The notes beneath the pieces are model-generated. The model was not told the DNA's origin and made no database searches. It was given only the letters and a program-made list of their open reading frames with translations. Positions 17,257 through 26,422 of a DNA stretch of 64,000 bases are shown one piece after another (position 1 is the stretch's first letter; each line of letters begins with the position of its first letter). The stretch is from Pusillimonas sp. DMV24BSW_D (GTDB taxonomy: Bacteria; Pseudomonadota; Gammaproteobacteria; Burkholderiales; Burkholderiaceae_B): positions 2,790,001 to 2,854,000 of the forward strand of contig NZ_CP049990.1 of NCBI RefSeq assembly GCF_011388195.1, read 5' to 3'. A program made the position numbers and the translations under genes.

Positions 17257-17333
17257 TGGCGCGTCGTGAGGGTCTCGAACCCCCGACCTCAGGCTTAGAA
17301 GGCCCGTGCTCTATCCAGCTGAGCTAACGACGC
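17257..17333 (-). tRNA. tRNA-Arg (anticodon TCT)
   Basis: The 77-nucleotide cloverleaf has acceptor stem GCGTCGT/ACGACGC, D arm GCTC/GAGC, anticodon stem CGGGC/GCCTG enclosing CTTCTAA (anticodon TCT), T loop TTCGAGA and an encoded CCA. It lies between the diguanylate cyclase gene and the outer-membrane phospholipase gene on the opposite strand. Confidence 0.96.
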
Positions 17334-17393
17334 TTCAAATTACATCAGGCAGGCATTATAAAGTATGCCTGCATCATTTATTTGTCATTTGCC

Positions 17394-18635
17394 ATGAAAC
17401 TCGACGATTTATGCCGCTCCGGCATCGCAGTGCTGTTTGTCATCATCACGTTTGCCATGGGCGCACACAGCCGGGCCGAAACACCGCCGACACAACGTGT
17501 CGTGTATTCCATTGCTCAACAGTCGGCAATACCGGGCCAGACAATTGCACTTGAAGAAACCCGGCTTAACGCCTCGAACCAACCATTGCAATGGCAGCCG
17601 GAACACGCTGTTCGTGCTGTGTGGCACTCCAATGGCGGCACTTATGCCGCCCATGCTGTGTTGGACAACCCCGAACAAACCTATATCTTGCAACCCGGCA
17701 CTTTCCAAACGGTTAAGCGAACGCTGCATTTACCGGCAGATTTAAACTCTGGTGCCACAACCCTCAGCATTGAAGGTTATGCGAGTTTGCTTGCATTAAA
17801 TATAAACGCCGACCATGCCAACTCAGAGAATAACGGGTTACCGCCAACAGCAGTGCAGGCCGACACGACAAATACCGTTCCGAATCAAGGGTTGCAACCT
17901 GCACCCACTTCCGCCTTTGACGCATTCCGCAATGCAATCTCCAGCTACGAGCCGGTTTATTTCGATGTTGGCGGCCGGGACGGCGCAAATGCCCGTTTTC
18001 AAATCAGCTTTAAATATCGCTTGTTCAGCCCGGAACCCAACGCACCGAGCCAGTGGCATAACCACTTTTATCTGGGTTACACGCAAACCTCGCTTTGGGA
18101 TTTGGCAGGTCGCTCGAAACCTTTTGTTGATACAACCTATAACCCAGCGGTATTTTGGCACAATCCGTTGCTGTTGGGATCAGTTAACACGCGTTGGGCG
18201 GCAGGTTTGGCAAGCGGCATATCGCATCGCTCAAATGGTAAAAGCGGCGCCGACTCCCGCTCGTTGAATGAGGCCTTCATTCAACCGGAATTTAACTACC
18301 GCTTCAACGATGGCAGCCAACTGAGCTTTCAGCCCCGCTTCAAAACCTATTTCAATAAAAACGAGAACCCAGACTACGCCGACTATCTCGGCTACGTCGA
18401 CTGGAAACTGAGATGGGCGCAACCAAACGGTTGGGTCGTTACTGGTTTATATAAACAAGGAAAACAGGGGCGCGCCACAACACAGTTGGAAGTAGCCTGG
18501 CCGCTAAAGCGTACCTTTTTAAACATGAATGGATATGCCCATATCCAGTACTTCCAGGGCTATGGGCAAACCCTGTTGAACTACCGTCAAAAAAGCGAAC
18601 CGCAGATACGCTTCGGCCTTGCACTGGTACCCTAG
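17394..18635 (+). CDS. pldA: Outer-membrane phospholipase A (OMPLA)
   Basis: OMPLA is an outer-membrane beta-barrel phospholipase A1/A2 that removes phospholipids misplaced in the outer leaflet. The catalytic histidine, serine and asparagine occur at 278, 280 and 292 (ISHRSNG and SLNEAF), with the same 2- and 12-residue spacing as H142, S144, N156 of E. coli PldA. Other family landmarks are YLGYTQTSLWDL and the tyrosine-rich strands. The 413-residue protein has a signal peptide ending near A-H-S-R-A-E and an N-terminal extension of roughly 120 residues relative to E. coli. The ATG at 17394 is preferred over the in-frame TTG four codons earlier. A strong hairpin overlaps its stop. Confidence 0.9.
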   Translation: MKLDDLCRSGIAVLFVIITFAMGAHSRAETPPTQRVVYSIAQQSAIPGQTIALEETRLNASNQPLQWQPEHAVRAVWHSNGGTYAAHAVLDNPEQTYILQPGTFQTVKRTLHLPADLNSGATTLSIEGYASLLALNINADHANSENNGLPPTAVQADTTNTVPNQGLQPAPTSAFDAFRNAISSYEPVYFDVGGRDGANARFQISFKYRLFSPEPNAPSQWHNHFYLGYTQTSLWDLAGRSKPFVDTTYNPAVFWHNPLLLGSVNTRWAAGLASGISHRSNGKSGADSRSLNEAFIQPEFNYRFNDGSQLSFQPRFKTYFNKNENPDYADYLGYVDWKLRWAQPNGWVVTGLYKQGKQGRATTQLEVAWPLKRTFLNMNGYAHIQYFQGYGQTLLNYRQKSEPQIRFGLALVP

Positions 18636-18651
18636 TTGGTATCAGTGCAAG
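18618..18651. terminator. Hairpin between convergent pldA and nicB1
   Basis: Fourteen base pairs, CTTGCACTGGTACC against GGTATCAGTGCAAG with one wobble, enclose six bases that include the pldA stop codon. No U-tract follows on either strand, so it could be a weak bidirectional terminator or a 3'-end stabiliser rather than a classical terminator. Confidence 0.5.
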
Positions 18652-18669
18652 CCGCGACAAGACAATAAA

Positions 18670-20943
18670 CTAAGCGGGTTCAGCGGATGGCACACGACTC
18701 TGTGCCGTAGCCAGCCCCGCAAGAATACGCCCCGGCGTAAACGGCACCTCGCGATACCGAACCCCTGTAGCATCGAACAAGGCATTGGCAATGGCGGCAC
18801 CACTTGGCACGGAAGAAGATTCACCCGCGCCCATTGGGGGCTCGCTTTGCCGATCCATCAGCACAATTTCAATGGGCGGTATTTCCATAAAATTCATGAT
18901 GGGGTAAGCCCCCCACTCGTGGTCGACCACGCCCTCGTCATTAAATTTCACCGCCTCTTTCAGAACACGGCTTAACGACTGAATCACATTACCGTGAATT
19001 TGATGACGCACACCGTCGGGATTCACCATCATGCCTGTATCCTGCCCCACCACTAGACGCTCGACACTGACTTTACCCGTTTCAACGTTAACGGCCACAT
19101 CGACCACCCAAGCGCTCCATGCCGCCCCGAAACCCGGAAATTTGCTGTGCACATAACGCGCGTAGGCAACACCCCTGCCCCGTAAAATACCGTCGTCGTC
19201 GGCCACACCACGCGAACCCGTTGCGCCAGTTTGCCAACCAGCCTTATCCGCCGTTTCCGCCAAAACATCACGTGCACGGGCTTCACGCAAATACTGCAAA
19301 CGAAATTCCACCGGGTCGGCACCCGCCGCGTGCGCCAACTCATCGATAAATGAATCGTGGGCGAACGAGTTCGGCATTGCCGACACGCCCCTTAACCACG
19401 CCGCCCGCACAATGGGTGCCATATCGTGAGATGCAATGTTCATACGCGGATAAACGTAAGGCGGTACCGAAGTACGATCGCCCATTTGCAGTGTTCGAGG
19501 CTGATTGCTTCTAACGCCTGTAAGTATCAACGCCAGACTGGGCGCATCGTTAGAGGGATAACGCGTAACGAAGTTGTATGCCAACAAGCGCCCCTGAGTA
19601 TCCAGACTGCCTTCAATATCAATTAATTGAGCCGCGCCTTTTGGTTCCCACGCGTGCTCTTGCTCACGTGTCAGTTGGACCCGAACCGGATGACCGATTT
19701 CCTTTGAAATCAGCGCCGCATCGGCACACACATCGTCGGCACAATTACGACCATAACAACCCGAGGCCTCATAACGCACGATGTCAATCGCACCTTCACT
19801 GAGCTCGGCCAACTGAGCAAGCTCTACCCGCAGCATGTGCGGATTCTGCGTTCCTGACCAAACAGTCAGCCCGTTGTTCGTATAGTGCGCCACGGCGCAC
19901 GAGGGGCCAACCGACGCATGCATTTGATAGGGCCACACATAGCTGCGCTTGAGCGACACCCCGGACTCAACGCCGGGCTCCGTTTCGTCTTGATTAAGCA
20001 AAGGACGCTCATTGTATTCGTGATGACGCAGCGCCTTTTCAAGGTTATCGAGCGGTTGCAGGTTCGGTACAGGCTTCCAGCGCAATTTCAAACTGCGCAT
20101 GGCTTTGATAGCATGTTCTTCACGCTTGGCCGCCACCGCAACAAAATCGCCCTTTACCACCACCTTAATGTCGTCGGCAATACCGACGACTGATGACTCA
20201 TCTACCGACAGTAGGCTCTGGCCGATGAAATCACCCCCATCGCGACCGCGGTAAGGGGGCCGGATAACCCGGGCGTGCCACATGCCCGGCACCCGAACGT
20301 CGTGAACAAAACTAAGTTGCCCTGTTGCTTTGGCTGGGATATCAACACGCGGTTGCGATTTTCCGACAATTTCATATTGTTGACTGTCCTTCAGCGGAAC
20401 GTCGGCCTGATATTCGAGCTGAACCGTTTGATCGGACAGCAAAAGACCAAAGTTAACACTGCGCCCGTCGGGCGCGGCAACACTACCGTTGCGAATTTGT
20501 AAGCCTTCCGAACCGGCCAGGCCAAAATACGCTGCGGCCTTTTCAATAAGATATTCGCGTGCCTGAGCCGCAGAGTTGCGCAACGGAACCGCTGAAATCT
20601 GAATACTGGCGCTTGCAATCGTGGGGCCTTGATTCGGCGTTGCCTCGGTGTGCCCAAGAACCATCGTAACGCTCTCAAAGGGAACGCAAAGTTCCTCGGC
20701 CACAATTTGCGCCAAAGCCGTGCGAATTCCCGTTCCCAGGTCGACGTGTCCATTAAATGCCAGCACTTGCCCGGAGTCGAGCACCGCCACAAAAAGATCG
20801 GGATGCGGTTGTAGGTAGTCGGACTTAATACCCGGTTGCCCGGGAGCAGGCGTAGGCGGTGGCGCAGGCGGCCTGGCAACGAGCAATGTTCCGGGCCTTG
20901 AAAATAAGGCCTCGCGATCGGCTTTCGGGTTAACGAAACGCAT
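18670..20943 (-). CDS. nicB1: Nicotinate dehydrogenase large subunit, molybdenum-cofactor part (NicB1)
   Basis: This 757-residue xanthine-dehydrogenase-family protein binds the molybdopterin-cytosine cofactor and, with NicA, hydroxylates nicotinate at carbon 6. It aligns with the molybdenum portion of the Pseudomonas putida NicB (isoquinoline 1-oxidoreductase beta-like type). A first segment contains GHVDLGTG and TIASASIQ, the middle has the KATGQLSFVHD and ASGCYGRNCADD cofactor loops, and the C-terminal PPMGAGESSSVPSGAA carries the catalytic glutamate at 708. It has no cytochrome c domains, which are supplied by the separate nicB2 product. The gene is divergent from nicC across 331 bases. 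The split form is known from Bordetella. Confidence 0.85.
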   Translation of the reverse strand: MRFVNPKADREALFSRPGTLLVARPPAPPPTPAPGQPGIKSDYLQPHPDLFVAVLDSGQVLAFNGHVDLGTGIRTALAQIVAEELCVPFESVTMVLGHTEATPNQGPTIASASIQISAVPLRNSAAQAREYLIEKAAAYFGLAGSEGLQIRNGSVAAPDGRSVNFGLLLSDQTVQLEYQADVPLKDSQQYEIVGKSQPRVDIPAKATGQLSFVHDVRVPGMWHARVIRPPYRGRDGGDFIGQSLLSVDESSVVGIADDIKVVVKGDFVAVAAKREEHAIKAMRSLKLRWKPVPNLQPLDNLEKALRHHEYNERPLLNQDETEPGVESGVSLKRSYVWPYQMHASVGPSCAVAHYTNNGLTVWSGTQNPHMLRVELAQLAELSEGAIDIVRYEASGCYGRNCADDVCADAALISKEIGHPVRVQLTREQEHAWEPKGAAQLIDIEGSLDTQGRLLAYNFVTRYPSNDAPSLALILTGVRSNQPRTLQMGDRTSVPPYVYPRMNIASHDMAPIVRAAWLRGVSAMPNSFAHDSFIDELAHAAGADPVEFRLQYLREARARDVLAETADKAGWQTGATGSRGVADDDGILRGRGVAYARYVHSKFPGFGAAWSAWVVDVAVNVETGKVSVERLVVGQDTGMMVNPDGVRHQIHGNVIQSLSRVLKEAVKFNDEGVVDHEWGAYPIMNFMEIPPIEIVLMDRQSEPPMGAGESSSVPSGAAIANALFDATGVRYREVPFTPGRILAGLATAQSRVPSAEPA

Positions 20944-21274
20944 TTCACTTCCTTATGACTGGAAACGGGCACATTCCACAGTGTACCCGATATACGGCAG
21001 CACCTAAAGCGAATTTATGCAATGTATGCACCATATTATGAAAAAATAATTCATACCGTGAAAAACGACATAAAACGCCTTTATTAAAATTCAATCAATA
21101 CTCATAATTACATTTAAATTCAAATATTTATTAATAAAAAATGTAGATTTACAAAATTCATAAAAGACTAGGTAGAAACACCAATAACGATTTCCTTTAC
21201 CCAAAAAAATAAAGCGTATACACTTTATTTAAAGCATATTTAACCTTTCTTCTTTTTCCTTCGGGAGTCTCATC
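20944..21274. promoter_or_regulatory. Divergent nicB1/nicC promoter region with NicR-type operator
   Basis: This 331-base gap holds no gene and is very AT-rich between about 21000 and 21240. The standout element is a near-perfect palindrome at 21207-21230, core TAAAGCGTATACACTTTA, with 11 of 12 base pairs matching. It ends 44 bases before the nicC start. A weaker half site (GTGTACCC) lies about 40 bases upstream of nicB1. Related sites occur before the importer genes near 30.5 kb, so it is a candidate operator of the MarR repressor. Confidence 0.65.
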
Positions 21275-22420
21275 ATGAAAAACAATCCTCGTATCGCATT
21301 TATTGGTGCCGGCCTGGGGGGCACAGCCGGTGCAGGCCTTATGGCCAAAGCAGGTTTCAACGTAAAAGTGTATGAACAGGCACCCGCGTTTGCCCGCATG
21401 GGCGCAGGCATTCACTTGGGCCCGAATGTCATGAAAGTTATGCGAAAGCTGGGCATTGAAGATGAACTTAATCGCACTGGCGCTCACCCCGATTACTGGT
21501 ACAGCCGCGATGGGATTACAGGCGACGTAATGGCTCAAATCCCACTAGGGGACTACGCCGTTTCCCATTACGGCGCCAGTTATCTAACAGTCCACCGCGG
21601 CGACTTCCATAAGCTCATGACTGACGCCCTGCCCGATGGCGTACTGGAGTTCAATAAGAAATTAAGTGAAATTGAAGACCGGGGCGACAAAGTCGTCATG
21701 AAATTTACCGACGGCACGGTTGAAGAGGCCGACTTCGTTATTGGTGCCGACGGCATCAACTCTAAAGTGCGGGAAAGCCTGCTGGGTGAAGAGCTACCAA
21801 TCTACACCGGCTATGTCGCCCATCGTGCCGTTTTCCCAACGCCCGTCGACAGCGGTACCCTTCCCTTTGATATGTGTTGCAAATGGTGGGACGGTGATCG
21901 CCACATGATGGTGTACTTCGTTACCAGCAAGAAGGACGAAATCTATTATGTAACCGGTGTCCCGGTTGAATCATGGGACATGAACAAGAGCTGGGAACCG
22001 TGCACCAAAGATGAGATGCGCGAAACATTCAAAGGATGGCACTCAAGCGTACAGGCTTTGATTGAAGGAACACAAGAAGTGACACGCTGGCCGTTGCTGG
22101 AACGCGATCCTCTGCCGATATGGAGCCGCGGACGTTTGGTTCTTCTGGGTGACGCATGCCATCCGATGAAACCCCATATGGCGCAGGGAGCTGCCATGGC
22201 AATTGAAGATGCCGCAATGTTAACGCGTTGCTTCCAGGAATTGGGCTTTACAGACTACGAAGCGGTGTTTAACCTATACGAAGCCAATCGCGCTGAGCGC
22301 GCCAGTAAAGTGCAATTGGTATCCCATAACAACACTTGGTTGAAAACCAACGAAAATCCCGACTGGTGCTTTGGATACGATGTATTCGAAGTTCCATTGG
22401 TTGAATCTGAGAAACAATGA
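21275..22420 (+). CDS. nicC: 6-hydroxynicotinate 3-monooxygenase
   Basis: NicC is a class A FAD monooxygenase that converts 6-hydroxynicotinate to 2,5-dihydroxypyridine with loss of CO2, using NADH and O2. The 381-residue product is a clear match to characterised NicC proteins. It has the FAD motif GAGLGG at 11-16, the GIHLGPNVMK segment with His 47, CCKWWDGDRHMMVY (Cys 201-202, His 210, Tyr 214) and GDACHPMKPHMAQGA with His 301. These fall within one residue of the active-site positions known for the Bordetella enzyme. A TTCGGGAG ribosome site precedes the ATG. Its TGA overlaps the nicA ATG, so nicC-nicA-nicB2 is one operon. Confidence 0.96.
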   Translation: MKNNPRIAFIGAGLGGTAGAGLMAKAGFNVKVYEQAPAFARMGAGIHLGPNVMKVMRKLGIEDELNRTGAHPDYWYSRDGITGDVMAQIPLGDYAVSHYGASYLTVHRGDFHKLMTDALPDGVLEFNKKLSEIEDRGDKVVMKFTDGTVEEADFVIGADGINSKVRESLLGEELPIYTGYVAHRAVFPTPVDSGTLPFDMCCKWWDGDRHMMVYFVTSKKDEIYYVTGVPVESWDMNKSWEPCTKDEMRETFKGWHSSVQALIEGTQEVTRWPLLERDPLPIWSRGRLVLLGDACHPMKPHMAQGAAMAIEDAAMLTRCFQELGFTDYEAVFNLYEANRAERASKVQLVSHNNTWLKTNENPDWCFGYDVFEVPLVESEKQ

Positions 22421-22893
22421 GCAAAACAACCCAGATTACCGAATTAAGTGTCAATGGCCAAAGCCATCAAATTGAAGCAGATGCCGATACACCCCTGCTT
22501 TACATTTTGCGTAACGACCTCGAGCTGAACGGCCCGAAATTCGGCTGCGGTCTGGGTGAATGTGGTGCCTGCACCGTTTTAATCGACGGTGTCGCCGCCC
22601 GATCCTGCGTTTTGCCCTTGCGCAGCGTGGCAGGGCATGACATCACAACGCTGGAAGGTCTGGGGAGTTCAGCATCCCCAGGCCGGGTTCAACAAGCGTT
22701 TATCGACCAGCAGGCGGCTCAGTGCGGCTACTGCCTGAACGGCATGATCATGACAATTCAGGCCCTCTTGAACCGCAACCCGCACCCAACCGAGCAGCAA
22801 ATTCGACAAGAGCTTAAATATAATCTTTGTCGCTGCGGCACCCACGTTGAAATTATGGCAGCGGCACGCCAAGCAGCCCAATCAGAACAATGA
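22417..22893 (+). CDS. nicA: Nicotinate dehydrogenase small subunit, two [2Fe-2S] clusters
   Basis: This 158-residue electron-transfer subunit passes electrons from the molybdenum site of NicB toward cytochromes. The plant-type cluster cysteines are at 44, 49, 52 and 64 (CGLGECGAC and the following RSC). The second cluster cysteines are at 103, 106, 138 and 140 (QCGYC and LCRCG). The length is typical. Both ends overlap neighbours by the ATGA pattern, with nicC upstream and nicB2 downstream. Confidence 0.96.
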   Translation: MSKTTQITELSVNGQSHQIEADADTPLLYILRNDLELNGPKFGCGLGECGACTVLIDGVAARSCVLPLRSVAGHDITTLEGLGSSASPGRVQQAFIDQQAAQCGYCLNGMIMTIQALLNRNPHPTEQQIRQELKYNLCRCGTHVEIMAAARQAAQSEQ

Positions 22894-25688
22894 CAGTACC
22901 GGCTCCATCATCACGTCCGTCATCAGTGGAAACGGACAAACAAAACCTTGCCCCGCCCACTGCCTCACGGCTCTTGCATGGCGTCGTTCTGCGACCCGAT
23001 CGGCTCTTATGGGACGGCCAACACTACACGGGCCCAACCCCTGTTGAAGTCCACGCCGATGGGGCGCGTCATGTGCCGGGCGTGGTCGCAGTTGTTATCC
23101 GCCAAAGCTTCATCGGGGTAGTTGCATCGCAGCCCGGGCAGGCACAACACGCCAAATCGCAAATTCATGTGCAATGGAGCCGTCCCGTTTCGGATACGCC
23201 CAAATCACTGCCTGGCGCGCCGATAACGCAAAGCGCACGCTCTTATCAGTATCAAACCGACACGCAAGCCGCAAGCTGGGCCATTGCGCTGTTCGAGGAA
23301 GCCACATTAAAGGTGTGGTGCCGCACAACGCAGCCGGAATCACTTCGGCATGAAATCGGCGCCCTGCTTTCGCTTACCCCTGAACAAATACAGATTCTTC
23401 CGAACGGGCAATACCCTACAGAAAGTTACGACGCCGCCGTCGATGCCGCCTTACTCTGTATACATGCCCCAAACCGTGCCGTAAAAGTGGCTCAACCGGC
23501 GCACCCCGCCACATTAATTCGTATTACCGTAGACGGCGATAAAAACAGCCTTACCGAAAAACTGTCACAATACCCTGCGCGCCGCCCATCGGTGGCTGCG
23601 CTTCTATGCGGGTTTACCCACACCTCGCCGGCTACCGCGGTGCAGAACAACGACGCCTACGGTACGCCTATTCGCCTTACGTTCGAAAATCCCACAACCT
23701 CTATTTCAACCTACCCCTCCGAACAGGTCGGAGCGGCACAAATTTTTGCCCGGGAATCTTTTTTCGACGAGGTATGCAAAACACAAAAACTGGACCCGGT
23801 TCAGGCACGACTCAATCAACTGACGCATGATCTTACCGGTCGAAACCTGATCGAGTCGGTCGCATCGCGTGCCCAATGGCATAATCGGCCGTCAAAAACG
23901 GGAACAGGCCAGGGTTTTGCCTACGGCCACGTTATCGATAACGAGCAAGACCCCCCCAAGCAAATATGGTCTGCATGGGTTGCCGAAGTCTCAGTCGATA
24001 AAGAAGGCTTGGTCGACATTACCCGATTAACTGTTGGCCATAGCACCGAAGAACTCAATAGTCGGCAGGCCACACCCGAGATCGAGTCATCGCTCCGACA
24101 ATTTGCACAAGGCTTATTGAAGCCGCCCGACTCTTTTGATCAATGGGGAAACGACAAAGAAAAGCCGGACTTTCAAGTGGCCAGGCCCAATATTGATATC
24201 GTCCCCCAACAAAACGAAAACGCGGTATCCACTCACATTGCATGGAATGAGAAAGCACGTTGGCCGGCCGCTGCAGCCATTGCAAACGCAATCCACGACG
24301 CAACGGGTGTGCGACTCAGGGACACACCCTTCGATAGCCGTCAATTACAGCAAGCCCTTGCACAAAAGCCGACACCGCCTGCTTATAAGAAATGGACTTA
24401 TGGATTACTTGGCGGGATTGCCGCAACAGCGGCCGGGCTGGTTGTAAGCGCGATGCCATGGCGCAGCGCAATCGCCCCGGTTGCCGTAGACACTCGCATC
24501 TATTCAGAGGAAGCCATTAACCGAGGCCGCCTGGTAGCCATTGCGGGTGATTGTATGGTTTGCCACACTGCGCAAGACGGTCTGGAAAACACAGGCGGAC
24601 GAGCACTGGAAACGCCGTTTGGCGTTGTCTACAGCACCAATATCACACCCGATCCAGAAACCGGCATTGGTTCATGGTCGTACGAAGCATTCGAACGTGC
24701 CATGCGAGAAGGAATCCATCGCGACGGGCGTCACCTTTATCCAGTGTTCCCTTATACAGCCTTCGCCAAGATAAGCGACACAGACATGCAGTCGCTTTAT
24801 GCATATTTAATGACGCAGCCGGCGATTAAACACACCCCGCCGAAAACCGAATTGGCGTTCCCATATAACGCTCGCCCTTTAATGGCAGGCTGGAACACAC
24901 TCTTTCACGAGAATGCGCGTTTCGAACCTGATCCAACGAAAACAACGCTTTGGAACCGCGGGGCCTATTTGGTTCAAGGCGCGGGGCATTGCGCGGCCTG
25001 TCACACCCCACGCAATGCACTTGGCGCAGAAAAATCGGGGGAGAAAAACTATTTGGCTGGTGGATTTGCCGATGGTTGGGAAGCGCCTCCATTGAATGAA
25101 TTATCGAAGGCCCCCATTGCCTGGACGGAAGCCTCCCTCTATGACTACCTGCGTACAGGGTTTTCATCGTTACATGGTGTCGCCTCGGGCCCAATGGCAC
25201 CGGTTGTCGAAGGCCTGGCACAATTACCCGAATCGGATGTACGTGCCATCGCACACTATCTAAGCAGCTTGAATCCCGGCTCATCTGAAAGCGAACCGGC
25301 GGCCTTAACTGCCGCAAAACTCGAAGAAACCAGCAGAAACAACAGTGCAGTCATGACCATGCCTGGAGAAAGCCTCTTTGAGGGAGCCTGCGCAGTTTGC
25401 CATGATGCGCGCGAAGGGCCGCCATTGTTTGGTTCACGCCCGTCGCTGGCGCTGAACACCAACCTGCATAGTGACCATCCCGACAACGTCATTCAGGTAC
25501 TGATGCATGGTATCGCCGACCCCACTCAACTCGGTTTGGGTGACATGCCCGGTTTCAAAGATAGCCTCAACAATCAGCAAATGAAAGATCTGCTGGAGTA
25601 CATGCGCGCGCGCTTTGCACCTGAAAAAGCCCCTTGGCAGGGGCTTGATGAGAAAATTGAGACGATACGAAATCAGACCGTAAGATAG
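22890..25688 (+). CDS. nicB2: NicB2: eroded molybdenum-cofactor-like domain fused to a membrane-anchored tri-heme cytochrome c
   Basis: The 932-residue protein has two halves. Residues 1 to about 490 resemble a shortened xanthine-dehydrogenase large subunit. The motif that should read G-A-G-E near its end reads A-W-N-E, and the usual cofactor loops are hard to find, so this half is probably not catalytic. A membrane helix at about 500-522 follows. Three cytochrome c modules then carry CMVCH near 553, CAACH near 701 and CAVCH near 834. In Pseudomonas putida one NicB chain combines the molybdenum and cytochrome parts; here nicB1 supplies the active site and this protein the electron outlet to the respiratory chain. 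The final codons contain a terminator for the opposing importer operon. Confidence 0.82.
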   Translation: MTVPAPSSRPSSVETDKQNLAPPTASRLLHGVVLRPDRLLWDGQHYTGPTPVEVHADGARHVPGVVAVVIRQSFIGVVASQPGQAQHAKSQIHVQWSRPVSDTPKSLPGAPITQSARSYQYQTDTQAASWAIALFEEATLKVWCRTTQPESLRHEIGALLSLTPEQIQILPNGQYPTESYDAAVDAALLCIHAPNRAVKVAQPAHPATLIRITVDGDKNSLTEKLSQYPARRPSVAALLCGFTHTSPATAVQNNDAYGTPIRLTFENPTTSISTYPSEQVGAAQIFARESFFDEVCKTQKLDPVQARLNQLTHDLTGRNLIESVASRAQWHNRPSKTGTGQGFAYGHVIDNEQDPPKQIWSAWVAEVSVDKEGLVDITRLTVGHSTEELNSRQATPEIESSLRQFAQGLLKPPDSFDQWGNDKEKPDFQVARPNIDIVPQQNENAVSTHIAWNEKARWPAAAAIANAIHDATGVRLRDTPFDSRQLQQALAQKPTPPAYKKWTYGLLGGIAATAAGLVVSAMPWRSAIAPVAVDTRIYSEEAINRGRLVAIAGDCMVCHTAQDGLENTGGRALETPFGVVYSTNITPDPETGIGSWSYEAFERAMREGIHRDGRHLYPVFPYTAFAKISDTDMQSLYAYLMTQPAIKHTPPKTELAFPYNARPLMAGWNTLFHENARFEPDPTKTTLWNRGAYLVQGAGHCAACHTPRNALGAEKSGEKNYLAGGFADGWEAPPLNELSKAPIAWTEASLYDYLRTGFSSLHGVASGPMAPVVEGLAQLPESDVRAIAHYLSSLNPGSSESEPAALTAAKLEETSRNNSAVMTMPGESLFEGACAVCHDAREGPPLFGSRPSLALNTNLHSDHPDNVIQVLMHGIADPTQLGLGDMPGFKDSLNNQQMKDLLEYMRARFAPEKAPWQGLDEKIETIRNQTVR
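25623..25646 (-). terminator. Rho-independent terminator of the importer operon, inside nicB2
   Basis: The arms AAGCCCC and GGGGCTT enclose six bases and are followed on the minus strand by TTTTTC. It lies 27-50 bases beyond the stop of the last importer gene, within the coding sequence of the convergent nicB2. Confidence 0.75.
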
Positions 25689-26422
25689 CTTCGGCGAATC
25701 TCTTCGTTCTCGGCCAGTTCCGCCATGGTGGCGGCATAGCGGATCTGGCCTTTTTCAAGTACATACACCCGGTCGGACACCAATTCGGCAAAATGAATGT
25801 TTTGCTCGCAAAGCAATACGCTGACACCATGCTCTTTCAGCGCGATAATCATATTGGCCATTTGTTCCACGATAAGCGGTGCAACCCCTTCCGACGGCTC
25901 ATCCAGCAAAACCAAGTAAGGGTTACCCATTAGCGTGCGTGCCACCGTAAGCATTTGCTGCTCACCGCCGCTCATCTGCCCGCCCGGGCGATCCTGCATG
26001 CCGCCCAGATTGGGGAAAAGTTTGTACAAATCTTCGGGTGTCCAACGGAATGCAGGCTTGCCATCCGGCCATGTTCGGGCCGGCTGACGCCCCACCTCAA
26101 GATTCTCGGTAACGGTAAGGTCACTGAAAACGCGCCGATCTTCAGGCACGAAACCAACACCGCGACGGGCAATCTCGAACGACTGACGCCCAGAGATTTT
26201 GCTCCCCATGAAGTGAACATCACCTTTGGATTTTTCAATTAAACCCATAATGGATTTCAGCGTTGTTGATTTGCCCGCCCCGTTTCGACCCATTAGGGCC
26301 ACCACTTCGCCGCGACGAACGTTTAAGTCGACATCAAACAAAATATGCGCGGCGCCATACCAGGCATTCAGTTTCGAGACCGTCAAAAGCGGCTCATCGG
26401 GATTGAAATCTACCTTACTCAT
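25673..26422 (-). CDS. ABC transporter ATPase, LivF type
   Basis: This is the second of two ATPases of a branched-chain-amino-acid-type (HAAT family) importer. In 249 residues it shows Walker A GRNGAGKST, the signature SGGEQQ and Walker B LVLLDEPSEG, with the LivF-type C-terminal E-Q-N-I-H-F-A. Its start overlaps the stop of the preceding LivG-type gene by four bases. The order binding protein, fused permease, LivG, LivF, all behind a NicR-type repressor gene and beside the nic genes, suggests uptake of nicotinate or a related pyridine acid rather than leucine. Its 3' end overlaps the convergent nicB2 by 16 bases. Confidence 0.88.
   Translation of the reverse strand: MSKVDFNPDEPLLTVSKLNAWYGAAHILFDVDLNVRRGEVVALMGRNGAGKSTTLKSIMGLIEKSKGDVHFMGSKISGRQSFEIARRGVGFVPEDRRVFSDLTVTENLEVGRQPARTWPDGKPAFRWTPEDLYKLFPNLGGMQDRPGGQMSGGEQQMLTVARTLMGNPYLVLLDEPSEGVAPLIVEQMANMIIALKEHGVSVLLCEQNIHFAELVSDRVYVLEKGQIRYAATMAELAENEEIRRSYLTV

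Noticed and set aside
21000-21240. The AT-rich stretch before nicC as a sign of a recent insertion
   Set aside because: No direct repeats, transposase remnants or tRNA-derived ends are seen. Divergent regulated promoters are often AT-rich.
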